A stretch of 64,000 bases of DNA from Muricea muricata (taxonomy: Eukaryota > Cnidaria > Anthozoa > Malacalcyonacea > Plexauridae), in the NCBI GenBank assembly GCA_963855995.1, contig OY979727.1:6095001-6159000 (forward strand), read 5' to 3'. A program made the position numbers and the translations under genes. The notes beneath the pieces were generated by a model. It searched no databases, was not told the DNA's origin, and saw only the letters and a program-made list of their open reading frames with translations. Positions within the stretch are counted from its first letter, which is position 1; each line of letters opens with the position of its first letter. Of the stretch, positions 50,266-63,500 are shown one piece after another.

Positions 50266-52203
50266 ATCGATTTATAACGGCAGTTTTTAGTTGATCATTT
50301 GAGCATGTTTTTACGCTCAAATCGCTTTAAAAGCGCTTAAAACGCGTTTTTAATGATTGTAAGATCGTTTCTTTTTTGTCTCAAAGCAACTTGTAAGCTT
50401 CTCACTTCAACATGTTATTTTGCTTGTGACAATAGTTTGAGTGCCGAAAACATGATTCCTGACTTGCTAAGTTCTCTAGTTTCAGTTTAGAAAGTCCCTT
50501 TTAGCTCCGTGATTGCAATATATCATTGCGCTCAACTCATTCAGTTTGGCCCTTAAAACATTATTTTAAGCTCTAAAACGTTGCCGTGATCGATTTAAGA
50601 CGGCAGTTTTTAGTTGATAACTTGAGCATTTTTTTACGCTCAAATCGCTTTAAAAGCGCTTAAAACCTGTTTTTAATGATTCTAAGATCGTTTCTGTTCT
50701 GTTTCGAGGTGGGTTGTAAGCTTCTCTTTTCAACATGTTATTTTGCTCGTGACGATAGTTTGAGTGACGAAAACCGGATTCCTGACTTACTAAGTTCTCC
50801 AACTTCCATTTAGAAAGTCCCTTTTACGTCCGTGATTACAATATATTATTGCGCTGAACTCGTTCAGTATTGCTCTAAAAACATCATTTTAAGCTCTAAA
50901 ATAGTGGCGTGATCGATTTATAACGGCAGTTTTTAGTTGATCATTTGAGCATGTTTTTACGCTCAAATCGCTTCAAAAGCCCTTAAAACGCGTTTTTAAT
51001 GATTGTAAGATCGTTTCTTTTCTGTCTCAAAGCAAGTTGTAAGCTTCTAACTTCAACCTGTTATTTGGCTCGTGAGAATAGTTTGAGTGCCGAAAACATG
51101 ATTCCTGACTTGCTAAGTTCTCTAGTTTCAATTTAGAAAGTCCCTTTTAGGTCCGTGATTGCAATATATCATTGCACTCAGCTCATTCAGTTTGGCCCTG
51201 AAAACATCATTTTAAGCTCCAAAACGTTGCCGTGATCGATTTAAGACGGCAGTTTTTAGTTGATAATTTGAGCATGTTTTTACGCTCAAATCGCTTTAAA
51301 AGCGCTTAAAACGCGTTTTTAATGATTCTAAGCTCGTTTCTGTTCTGTTTCGAGGTGGGTTGTAAGCTTCTCACTTCAACATGTTATTTTGCTTGTGACG
51401 ATAATTTGAGTTCCGAAAACAGGATTCCTGACTTGCTAAGTTCTCTAATTTCCATTTAGAAAGTCCCTTTTAAATCCGTGATTGCAATATATCATTGCGC
51501 TCAACTCATTCAGTTTTGCCCTTAAAACATCATTTTAAGCTCCAAAACGTTGCCGTGATCGATTTAAGACGGCAGTTTTTAGTTGATAATTTGAGCATGT
51601 TTTTACGCTCAAATCGCTTTAAAAGCGCTTAAAACGCGTTTTTAATGATTCTAAGCTCGTTTCTGTTCTGTTTCGAGGTGGGTTGTAAGCTTCTCTTTTC
51701 AACATGGTATTTTGCTCGTGACGATAGTCTGAGTGCCGAAAACATGATTCCTGACTTACTAAGTTCTCCAACTTCCATTTAGAAAGTCCCTTTTAGGTCC
51801 GTGATTGCTATATATCATTGCCCTCAACTCGTTTAGTTTGACTCTGAAAACATCATTTTAAGCTCCAAAACGTTGCCGTGATCGATTTAAGACGGAAGTT
51901 TTTAGTTGATAATTTGAGCATGTTTTTACGCTCAAATCGCTTTAAAAGCGCTTAAAACGCGTTTTTAATGATTCTAAGCTCGTTTCTGTTCTGTTTCGAG
52001 GTGGGTTGTAAGCTTCTCACTTCAACATGTTATTTTGCTCGTGACGATAATTTGAGTTCCGAAAACAGAATTCCTGACTTGCTAAGTTCTTCAACTTCCA
52101 TTTAGAAAGTCCCTTTTAGGTCCGTGATTGCAATATATCATTGCGCTCAACTCGTCCAGTTTGGCCCTAAAAACATCATTTTAAGCTCTAAAACAGTGGC
52201 ATG
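50266..52203 (+). repeat. A' L K' G/E F G block
   Basis: Starts at 50266, 50589, 50912, 51235, 51558 and 51881. The first three are diverged relatives of 52204, 52527 and 52850, exactly 1938 bp downstream, sharing GATAACTTGAGCAT and GTGAGAATAG. They differ in several bases, e.g. CTTGTGAC near 50423 and AAAATAGTGG near 50899. The 51235 monomer combines an F-like start, a G-like middle and an E-like tail. Confidence 0.75.
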
Positions 52204-55083
52204 ATCGATTTATAACGGCAGTTTTTAGTTGATCATTTGAGCATGTTTTTACGCTCAAATCGCTTTAAAAGCGCTTAAAACGCGTTTTTAATGATTGTAA
52301 GATCGTTTCTTTTTTGTCTCAAAGCAACTTGTAAGCTTCTCACCTCAACATGTTATTTTGCTCGTGACAATAGTTTGAGTGCCGAAAACATGATTCCTGA
52401 CTTGCTAAGTTCTCTAGTTTCAGTTTAGAAAGTCCCTTTTAGCTCCGTGATTGCAATATATCATTGCGCTCAACTCATTCAGTTTGGCCCTTAAAACATC
52501 ATTTTAAGCTCTAAAACGTTGCCGTGATCGATTTAAGACGGCAGTTTTTAGTTGATAACTTGAGCATCTTTTTACGCTCAAATCGCTTTAAAAGCGCTTA
52601 AAACCTGTTTTTAATGATTCTAAGATCGTTTCTGTTCTGTTTCGAGGTGGGTTGTAAGCTTCTCTTTTCAACATGTTATTTTGCTCGTGACGATAGTTTG
52701 AGTGACGAAAACAGGATTCCTGACTTACTAAGTTCTCCAACTTCCATTTAGAAAGTCCCTTTTACGTCCGTGATTGCAATATATCATTGCCCTGAACTCG
52801 TTCAGTATTGCTCCAAAAACATCATTTTAAGCTCTAAAACAGTGGCGTGATCGATTTAAGACGGCAGTTTTTAGTTGATAATTTGAGCATGTTTTTACGC
52901 TCAAATCGCTTCAAAAGCCCTTAAAACGCGTTTTTAATGATTGTAAGATCGTTTCTTTTCTGTCTCAAAGCAAGTTGTAAGCTTCTAACTTCAACATGTT
53001 ATTTTGCTCGTGAGAATAGTTTGAGTGCCGAAAACATGATTCCTGACTTGCTAAGTTCTCTAGTTTCAATTTAGAAAGTCCCTTTTAGGTCCGTGATTGC
53101 AATATATCATTGCGCTCAGCTCATTCAGTTTGGCCCTGAAAACATCATTTTAAGCTCCAAAACGTTGCCGTGATCGATTTAAGACGGCAGTTTTTAGTTG
53201 ATAATTTGAGCATGTTTTTACGCTCAAATCGCTTTAAAAGCGCTTAAAACGCGTTTTTAATGATTCTAAGATCGTTTCTGTTCTGTTTCGAAGTGGGTTG
53301 TAAGCTTCTCACTTCAACATGATATTTTGCTCGTGACGATAGTTTGAGTGACGAAAACAGGATTCCTGACTTACTAAGTTCTCCAACTTCCATTTAGAAA
53401 GTCCCTTTTAGCTCCGTGATTGCAATATATCATTACGCTCAACTCGTTCAGTATTGCTTTAAAAACATCATTTTAAGCTCTAAAACGTTATCGTGATCGA
53501 TTTAAGACGGCAGTTTTTAGTTGATCATTTGAGCATGTTTTTACGCTCAAATCGCTTCAAAAGCGCTTAAAACGCGTTTTTAATGATTGTAAGATCGTTT
53601 CTTTTCTGTCTCAAAGCAAGTTGTAAGCTTCTCACTTCAACATGTTATTTTCCTCGTGACAATAGTTTGAGTGCCGAAAACATGATTCCTGACTTGCTAA
53701 GTTCTCTAATTTCCATTTAGAAAGTCCCTTCTAGGTCCGTGATTGCAATATATCATTGCGCTCAACTCGTTAAGTGTTGGCCCTGAAAACATCATTTTAA
53801 GCTCTAAAACGTTGCCGTGATCGATTTAAGACGGCAGTTTTTAGTTGATAATTTGAGCATGTTTTTACGCTAAAATTGCTTCAAAATCGCTTAAATCGCG
53901 TTTTTAATGATTCCAAGATCGTTTCTTTTCTGTTTCAAAGTAAGTTGCAAGCTTCTCACCTCAACATGTTATTTTGCTCGTGACGATAGTTTGAGTGCTG
54001 AAAACAGGATTCCTGACTTACTAAGTTCTCCAACTTCCATTTAGAAAGTCCCTTTTTGATCCGTATTGCAGTTTATCATTGGGCTCAACTCGTTCAGTTT
54101 GGCCCTCAAAACATCATTTTAAGCTCTAAAACGTAGCCGTCATCGATTTAACGCGGAAGTTTTTAGTTGAAAATTTGAACATATTTTTACGCTCAAATCG
54201 CTTTAAAAGCCCTGAAAACACGTTTTTAATTATTCTAAGATCGTTTATTTTCTGTCTCAAAGCATGTTGTAAGCTTCTCACTCAACATGTTATTTTGCTC
54301 GTGACAATAGTTTTAGTTCCGAAAACATGATTCCTGACTTGCTAAGTTCTCTAGTTACCATTTAGAAAGTCGCTTTTAGGTCCGTGATTGCAATATATCA
54401 TTGCGCTCAACTCGTTCAATTTGGCCCTGAAAACATCATTTTATGCTCTAAAACGTTGGCATGATCGATTTAAGGCGGCAGTTTTTAGTATATCATTTGA
54501 GCATGTTTTTACGCTCAAATCGCTTCAAAAGCGCTTAAAACACGTTTTTAATGATTGTAAGATCGTTTCTTTTCTGTTTCAAAGTAAGTTGTAAACTTCT
54601 AACTTCAACATGTTATTTTCCTCGTGACAATAGTTTGAGTGCGGAAAACATGATTCCTGACTTGCTAAGTTCACTAATTTCCATTTAGAAAGTCCCTTTT
54701 ACGTCCGTGATTGCAATATATCATTGCGCTCAACTCATTAAGCTCTAAAACGTTAGCGTGATCGATTTAAGACGGCAGTTTTTAGTTGATCATTTGAGCA
54801 TGTTTTTACGCTCAAATCGCTTTAAAAGCCCTTAAAAAGCGTTTTTAATGATTGTAGGATCGTTTCTTTTCTGTTTCAAAGCAAGTTGTAAGTTTCTCAC
54901 TTCAACATGTTATTTTGCCCGTGACCATAGTTTGACTGCCGAAAACATGATTCCTGACTTGCTAAGTTCTCTAATTTCCATTTAGAAAGTCCCTTTTAAC
55001 TCCGTGATTGCAATATATCATTGCGCTCAACTCCTTCAGTTTGGCCCTAAAAACATCATTTTAAGCTCTAAAACGTTGGCGTG
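52204..55083 (+). repeat. Eight-monomer block A' L K' M N P Q R plus U
   Basis: Starts at 52204, 52527, 52850, 53173, 53496, 53820, 54142, 54464 (297 bp) and 54761. It matches 61216-64000 at an offset of 9012 bp and, more distantly, 3877-6459. Unlike the copies at 5169 and 16768, the N monomer here has the full TTGATCATTT. Confidence 0.85.
54464..54760 (+). repeat. Short 297-bp monomer on R background
   Basis: R type at its 5' part, with the CTCATTAAGCTC junction and a following U monomer. It serves as the unpatched reference for the conversion patch at 45203-45262. Confidence 0.88.
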
Positions 55084-57343
55084 ATCGATTTAAGACGGCA
55101 GTTTTTAATTGATCGTTTGAGCAAGTTTTTAGGCTCAAATCGCTTCAAAAGCGCTTAAAACGCGTTTTTAATGATTGTAAGATCGTTTCTTTTCTGTCTC
55201 AAAGCAAGTTGTAAGCTTCTCACTTCAACATGTTATTTTGCTCGTGACAATAGTTTGAGTGCCGAAAACATGATTCCTGACTTGCTAAGTTCTCTAGTTT
55301 CAATTTAGAAAGTCCCTTTTAGGTCCGTGATTGGAATATATCATTGCGCTCAACTCATTCAGTTTGACTCTGAAAACATCATTTTAAGCTCCAAAACGTT
55401 GCTGTGATCGATTTAAAACGGAAGTTTTTACTTGATAATTTGAGCATGTTTTTACGCTCAAATCGCTTTCAAAGCGCTTAAAACGCGTTTTTAATGATTC
55501 TAAGCTCGTTTTTGTTCTGTTTCGAGGTGGGTTGTAAGCTTCTCACTTCAACATGTTATTTTGCTCGTGACGATAATTTGAGTTCCGAAAACAGGATTCC
55601 TGACTTGCTAAGTTCTCCAACCTCCATTTAGAAAGTCCCTTTTAGGTCCGTGATTGCAATATATCATTGCGCTCAACTCGTTCAGTTTGGCCCTAAAAAC
55701 ATCATTTTAAGCTCCAAAACAGTGGCGTGATCGATTTAAGACGGCAGTTTTTAGTTGATCATTTGAGCATGTTTTTACGCTCAAATCGCTTTAAAAGCGC
55801 TTAAAACGCGTTTTTAATGATTCTAAGCTCGTTTCTTTTCTGTCTCAAAGCAAGTTGTAAGCTTCTCACTTCAACATGTTATTTTGCTCGTGACAATAGT
55901 TTGAGTGCCGAAAACATGATTCCTGACTTGCTAAGTTCTCTAGTTTCAATTTAGAAAGTCCGTTTTAGGTCCGTGATTGCAATATATCATTGCGCTCAAC
56001 TCATTTAGTTTGGCCCTTAAAACATCATTTTAAGCTCAAAAACGTTGCCGTGATCGATTTAAGACGGCAGTTATTAGTTGATAATTTGAGCATGTTTTTA
56101 CGCTCAAATCGCTTTAAAAGCGCTTAAAACGCGTTTTTAGTGGTTCTAAGATCGTTTCTGTTCTGTTTCGAGGTAGGTTGTAAGCTTCTCACTTCAACAT
56201 GTTATTTTGCTCTTGACGATAGTTTGAGTGACGAAAACAGGATTCTTGACTTTCTAAGTTCTCCAACTTCCATTTAGAAAAACCCTTTTAGGTCCGTGAT
56301 TGCAATATATCATTGCGCTTAACTCGTTCAGTTGGGCCCTGAAAAAATCATTTCAAGCTCTAAAACGTTTGCGTGATCGATTTAAGACGGCAGTTTTTAG
56401 TAGATCATTTGAGCATGTTTTTACGCTAAAATCGCTTCAAAGCGCTTAAAACGCGTTTTTAATGCTTCTAAGATCGTTTCTTTTCTGTTTCAAAGTAAGT
56501 TGTAAGCTTCTAACTTCAACATGTCAATTTGCTCGTGACAATAATTTGAGTGCGGAAAACATGATTCCTGACTTGCTAAGTTCTCTAATTTCCATTTAGA
56601 AAGTCCCTTTTAAATCCGTGATTGCAATATATCATTGCGCTCAACTCATTCAGTTTTGCCCTTAAAACATCATTTTAAGCTCCAAAACGTTGCCGTGATC
56701 GATTTAAGACGGCAGTTTTTAGTTGATAATTTGAGCATGTTTTTACGCTCAAATCGCTTTAAAAGCGTTTAAAACGCGTTTTTAATGATTCTAAGATCGT
56801 TTCTGTTCTGTTTCGAGGTGAATTGTAAGCTTCTCTTTTCAACATGGTATTTTGCTCGTGACGATAGTCTGAGTGCCGAAAACAGGATTCCTGACTTACT
56901 AAGTTCTCCAACTTCCATTTAGAAAGTCCCTTTTAGGTCCGTGATTGCTATATATCATTGCGCTCAACTCGTTTAGTTTGACTCTAAAAACATCATTTTA
57001 AGCTCCAAAACGTTGCCGTGATCGATTTAAGACGGAAGTTTTTAGTTGATAATTTGAGCATGTTTTTACGTTCAAATCGCTTTAAAAGCGCTTAAAACGC
57101 GTTTTTAATGATTCTAAGCTCGTTTCTGTTCTGTTTCAAGGTGGGTTGTAAGCTTCTCACTTCAACATGTTATTTTGCTCGTGACGATAATTTGAGTTCC
57201 GAAAACAGGATTCCTGCCTTGCTAAGTTCTCCAACTTCCATTTAGAAAGACCCTTTTAGGTCCGTGATTGCAATATATCATTGCGCTCAACTCGTCCAGT
57301 TTGGCCCTAAAAACATCATTTTAAGCTCTAAAACAGTGGCATG
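55084..57343 (+). repeat. Seven-monomer HOR with S/A hybrid first monomer (2260 bp)
   Basis: Starts at 55084, 55407 B, 55730 C, 56053 D, 56376 E, 56698 F and 57021 G. The first monomer begins as S (TTGATCGTTTGAGCAAG) and switches to A by 55334 (GATTGGAATATATC). The rest closely matches the array at 28661-37700, including TTTTTACTTGATAA and TAGAAAAACCC. The unit lies about 17.6 kb from the main seven-monomer array. Confidence 0.85.
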
Positions 57344-58956
57344 ATCGATTTATAACGGCAGTTTTTAGTTGATCATTTGAGCATGTTTTTACGCTCAAAT
57401 CGCTTTAAAAGCGCTTAAAACGCGTTTTTAATGATTGTAAGATCGTTTCTTTTCTGTCTCAAAGCAACTTGTAAGCTTCTCACGTCAACATGTTATTTTG
57501 CTCGTGACAATAGTTTGAGTGCCGAAAACATTATTCCTGACTTGCTAAGTTCTCTAGTTTCAATTTAGAAAGTCCCTTTTAGGTACGTGATTGGAATATA
57601 TCATTGCGCTTAACTCATTCAGTTTGACTCTGAAAACATCATTTTAAGCTCCAAAACGTTGCTGTGATCGATTTAAAACGGAAGTTTTTAGTTGATAATT
57701 TGAGCATGTTTTTACGCTCAAATCGCTTTCAAAGCGCTTAAAACGCGTTTTTAATGATTCTAAGCTCGTTTTTGTTCTGTTTCGAGGTGGGTTGTAAGCT
57801 TCTCACTTCAACATGTTATTTTGCTCGTGACGATAATTTGAGTTCCGAAAACAGGATTCCTGACTTGCTAAGTTCTCCAACCTCCATTTAGAAAGTCCCT
57901 TTTAGGTCCGTGATTGCAATATATCATTGCGCTCAACTCGTTCAGTTGGCCCTAAAAACATCATTTTAAGCTCCAAAACAGTGGCGTGATCGATTTAAGA
58001 CGGAAGTTTTTACTTGATAATTTGAGCATGTTTTTACGCTCAAATCGCTTTAAAAGCGCTTAAAACGCGTTTTTAATGATTCTAAGCTCGTTTCTTTTCT
58101 GTCTCAAAGCAAGTTGTAAGCTTCTCACTTCAACATGTTATTTTGCTCGTGACAATAGTTTGAGTGCCGAAAACATGATTCCTGACTTGCTAAGTTCTCT
58201 AGTTTCAATTTAGAAAGTCCCTTTTAGGTGCGTGATTGCAATATATCATTGCGCTCAACTCATTCAGTTTGGCCGTTAAAACATCATTTTAAGCTCAAAA
58301 ACGTTGCCGTGATCGATTTAAGACGGCAGTTATTAGTTGATAATTTGAGCATGTTTTTACGCTCAAATCGCTTTAAAAGCGCTTAAAACGCGTTTTTAGT
58401 GGTTCTAAGATCGTTTCTGTTCTGTTTCGAGGTAGGTTGTAAGCTTCTCACTTCAACATGTTATTTTGCTCTTGACGATAGTTTGAGTGACGAAAACAGG
58501 ATTCTTGACTTTCTAAGTTCTCCAACTTCCATTTAGAAAGTCCCTTTTAGGTCCGTAATTGCAATATATCATTGCGCTTAACTCGTTCAGTTGGGCCCTG
58601 AAAAAATAATTTCAAGCTCTAAAACGTTTGCGTGATCGATTTAAGACGGCAGTTTTTAGTAGATCATTTGAGCATGTTTTTACGCTAAAATCGCTTCAAA
58701 GCGCTTAAAACGCGTTTTTAATGCTTCTAAGATCGTTTCTTTTCTGTTTCAAAGTAAGTTGTAAGCTTCTAACTTCAACATGTCAATTTGCTCGTGACAA
58801 TAATTTGAGTGCGGAAAACATGATTCCTGACTTGCTAAATTCTCTAATTTCCATTTAGAAAGTCCCTTTTAAATCCGTGATTGCAATATATCATTGCGCT
58901 CAACTCATTCAGTTTTGCCCTTAAAACATCATTTTAAGCTCCAAAACGTTGCCGTG
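57344..58956 (+). repeat. A, B, B/C hybrid, D, E monomers
   Basis: Starts at 57344, 57667, 57989, 58312 and 58635. It matches 39639-40928 at offset 17705 on the left and 18028 on the right; the difference is one monomer. The 57989 monomer starts with the B marks CGGAAG and TTTTTACTTG and continues as C. The preceding B has lost one T in GTTCAGTTGGCCC (322 bp). Confidence 0.8.
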
Positions 58957-60570
58957 ATCGATTTAAGACGACAGTTTTTAGTTGATAATTGAGCATGTTT
59001 TTACGCTCAAATCGCTTTAAAAGCACTTAAAACGCGTTTTTAATGATTCTAAGATCGTTTCTGTTCTGTTTCGAGGTGGGTTGTAAGCTTCTCTTTTCAA
59101 CATGGTATTTTGCTCGTGACGATAGTCTGAGTGCCGAAAACATGATTCCTGAGTTACTAAGTTCTCCAACTTCCATTTAGAAAGTCCCTTTTAGGTCTGT
59201 GATTGCAATATATCATTGCGCTCAACTCGTCCAGTTTGGCCCTAAAAACACCATTTTAAGCTCTAAAACAGTGGCATGATCGATTTATAACGGCCGTTTT
59301 TAGTTGATCATTTGAGCATGTTTTTACGCTCAAATCGCTTTAAAAGCGCTTAAAACGCGTTTTTAATGATTGTAAGATCGTTTCTTTTTTGTCTCAAAGC
59401 AACTTGTAAGCTTCTCACTTCAACATGTTATTTTGCTTGTGACAATAGTTTGAGTGCCGAAAACATGATTCCTGACTTGCTAAGTTCTCTAGTTTCAATT
59501 TAGAAAGTCCCTTTTAGCTCCGTGATTGCAATATATCATTGCGCTCAACTCATTCAGTTTGGCCCTTAAAACATCATTTTAAGCTCCAAAACGTTGCCGT
59601 GATCGATTTAAGACTGCAGTTATTAGTTGATAATTTGAGCATGTTTTTACGCTCAAATCGCTTTAAAAGCGCTTAAAACCCGTTTTTAGTGGTTCTAAGA
59701 TCGTTTCTGTTCTGTTTCGAGGTAGGTTGTAAGCTTCTCACTTCAACATGTTATTTTGCTCTTGACGATAGTTTGAGTGACGAAAACAGGATTCCTGACT
59801 TACTAAGTTCTCCAACTTCCATTTAGAAAGTCCCTTTTACGTCCATGATTGCAATATATCATTGCGCTGAACTCGTTCAGTATTGCTCTAAAAACATCAT
59901 TTTAAGCTCTAAAACAGTGGCGTGATCGATTTAAGACGGCAGTTTTTAGTTGATAATTTTAGCATGTTTTTACGCTCAAATCGCTTCAAAAGCCCTTAAA
60001 ACGCGTTTTTAATGATTGTAAGATCGTTTCTTTTCTGTCTCAAAGCAAGTTGTAAGCTTCTCACTTCAACATGTTATTTTCCTCGTGACAATAGTTTGAG
60101 TGCCGAAAACATGATCCCTGACTTGCTAAGTTCTCTAATTTCCATTTAGAAAGTCCCTTCTAGGTCCGTGACTGCAATATATCATTGCGCTCAACTCGTT
60201 AAGTTTTGGCCCTGAAAACATCATTTTAAGCTCTAAAACGTTGGCGTGATCGATTTAAGACGGAAGTTTTTAGTAGATCATTTGACCATGTTTTTACGCT
60301 AAAATCGCTTCAAAGCGCTTAAAACGCGTTTTTAATGCTTCTAAGATCGTTTCTTTTCTGTTTCAAAGTAAGTTGTAAGCTTCTAACTTCAACATGTCAA
60401 TTTGCTCGTGACAATAATTTGAGTGCGGAAAACATGATTCCTGACTTGCTAAGTTCTCTAATTTCCATTTAGAAAGTCCCTTTTAAATCCGTGATTGCAA
60501 TATATCATTGCGCTCAACTCATTCAGTTTTGCCCTTAAAACATCATTTTAAGCTCCAAAACGTTGCCGTG
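58957..60570 (+). repeat. Five-monomer HOR (1614 bp), copy 3
   Basis: Starts at 58957, 59279, 59602, 59925 and 60249, with the same types, lengths and private marks (GACGACAG, GATAATTGAGC, AACGGCCG, GATCCCTGAC) as 40929-42542, 18028 bp upstream. A fourth F of this kind begins at 60571, then the sequence changes to the 51881 series near 60790. Confidence 0.87.
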
Positions 60571-63500
60571 ATCGATTTAAGACGACAGTTTTTAGTTGAT
60601 AATTGAGCATGTTTTTACGCTCAAATTGCTTTAAAAGCACTTAAAACGCGTTTTTAATGATTCTAAGATCGTTTCTGTTCTGTTTCGAGGTGGGTTGTAA
60701 GCTTCTCTTTTCAACATGGTATTTTGCTCGTGACGATAGTCTGAGTGCCGAAAACATGATTCCTGAGTTACTAAGTTCTCCAACTTCCATTTAGAAAGTC
60801 CCTTTTAGGTCCGTGATTGCTATATATCATTGCGCTCAACTCGTTTAGTTTGACTCTGAAAACATCATTTTAAGCTCCAAAACGTTGCCGTGATCGATTT
60901 AAGACGGAAGTTTTTAGTTGATAATTTGAGCATGTTTTTACGCTCAAATCGCTTTAAAAGCGCTTAAAACGCGTTTTTAATGATTCTAAGCTCGTTTCTG
61001 TTCTGTTTCGAGGTGGGTTGTAAGCTTCTCACTTCAACATTTTATTTTGCTCGTGACGATAATTTGAGTTCCGAAAACAGGATTCCTGACTTGCTAAGTT
61101 CTTCAACTTCCATTTAGAAAGTCCCTTTTAGGTCCGTGATTGCAATATATCATTGCGCTCAACTCGTCCAGTTTGGCCCTAAAAACATCATTTTAAGCTC
61201 TAAAACAGTGGCATGATCGATTTATAACGGCAGTTTTTAGTTGATCATTTGAGCATGTTTTTACGCTCAAATCGCTTTAAAAGCGCTTAAAACGCGTTTT
61301 TAATGATTGTAAGATCGTTTCTTTTTTGTCTCAAAGCAACTTGTAAGCTTCTCACCTCAACATGTTATTTTGCTCGTGACAATAGTTTGAGTGCCGAAAA
61401 CATGATTCCTGACTTGCTAAGTTCTCTAGTTTCAGTTTAGAAAGTCCCTTTTAGCTCCGTGATTGCAATATATCATTGCGCTCAACTCATTCAGTTTGGC
61501 CCTTAAAACATCATTTTAAGCTCTAAAACGTTGCCGTGATCGATTTAAGACGGCAGTTTTTAGTTGATAACTTGAGCATCTTTTTACGCTCAAATCGCTT
61601 TAAAAGCGCTTAAAACCTGTTTTTAATGATTCTAAGATCGTTTCTGTTCTGTTTCGAGGTGGGTTGTAAGCTTCTCTTTTCAACATGTTATTTTGCTCGT
61701 GACGATAGTTTGAGTGACGAAAACAGGATTCCTGACTTACTAAGTTCTCCAACTTCCATTTAGAAAGTCCCTTTTACGTCCGTGATTGCAATATATCATT
61801 GCCCTGAACTCGTTCAGTATTGCTCCAAAAACATCATTTTAAGCTCTAAAACAGTGGCGTGATCGATTTAAGACGGCAGTTTTTAGTTGATAATTTGAGC
61901 ATGTTTTTACGCTCAAATCGCTTCAAAAGCCCTTAAAACGCGTTTTTAATGATTGTAAGATCGTTTCTTTTCTGTCTCAAAGCAAGTTGTAAGCTTCTAA
62001 CTTCAACATGTTATTTTGCTCGTGAGAATAGTTTGAGTGCCGAAAACATGATTCCTGACTTGCTAAGTTCTCTAGTTTCAATTTAGAAAGTCCCTTTTAG
62101 GTCCGTGATTGCAATATATCATTGCGCTCAGCTCATTCAGTTTGGCCCTGAAAACATCATTTTAAGCTCCAAAACGTTGCCGTGATCGATTTAAGACGGC
62201 AGTTTTTAGTTGATAATTTGAGCATGTTTTTACGCTCAAATCGCTTTAAAAGCGCTTAAAACGCGTTTTTAATGATTCTAAGATCGTTTCTGTTCTGTTT
62301 CGAAGTGGGTTGTAAGCTTCTCACTTCAACATGATATTTTGCTCGTGACGATAGTTTGAGTGACGAAAACAGGATTCCTGACTTACTAAGTTCTCCAACT
62401 TCCATTTAGAAAGTCCCTTTTAGCTCCGTGATTGCAATATATCATTACGCTCAACTCGTTCAGTATTGCTTTAAAAACATCATTTTAAGCTCTAAAACGT
62501 TATCGTGATCGATTTAAGACGGCAGTTTTTAGTTGATCATTTGAGCATGTTTTTACGCTCAAATCGCTTCAAAAGCGCTTAAAACGCGTTTTTAATGATT
62601 GTAAGATCGTTTCTTTTCTGTCTCAAAGCAAGTTGTAAGCTTCTCACTTCAACATGTTATTTTCCTCGTGACAATAGTTTGAGTGCCGAAAACATGATTC
62701 CTGACTTGCTAAGTTCTCTAATTTCCATTTAGAAAGTCCCTTCTAGGTCCGTGATTGCAATATATCATTGCGCTCAACTCGTTAAGTGTTGGCCCTGAAA
62801 ACATCATTTTAAGCTCTAAAACGTTGCCGTGATCGATTTAAGACGGCAGTTTTTAGTTGATAATTTGAGCATGTTTTTACGCTAAAATTGCTTCAAAATC
62901 GCTTAAATCGCGTTTTTAATGATTCCAAGATCGTTTCTTTTCTGTTTCAAAGTAAGTTGCAAGCTTCTCACCTCAACATGTTATTTTGCTCGTGACGATA
63001 GTTTGAGTGCTGAAAACAGGATTCCTGACTTACTAAGTTCTCCAACTTCCATTTAGAAAGTCCCTTTTTGATCCGTATTGCAGTTTATCATTGGGCTCAA
63101 CTCGTTCAGTTTGGCCCTCAAAACATCATTTTAAGCTCTAAAACGTAGCCGTCATCGATTTAACGCGGAAGTTTTTAGTTGAAAATTTGAACATATTTTT
63201 ACGCTCAAATCGCTTTAAAAGCCCTGAAAACACGTTTTTAATTATTCTAAGATCGTTTATTTTCTGTCTCAAAGCATGTTGTAAGCTTCTCACTCAACAT
63301 GTTATTTTGCTCGTGACAATAGTTTTAGTTCCGAAAACATGATTCCTGACTTGCTAAGTTCTCTAGTTACCATTTAGAAAGTCGCTTTTAGGTCCGTGAT
63401 TGCAATATATCATTGCGCTCAACTCGTTCAATTTGGCCCTGAAAACATCATTTTATGCTCTAAAACGTTGGCATGATCGATTTAAGGCGGCAGTTTTTAG

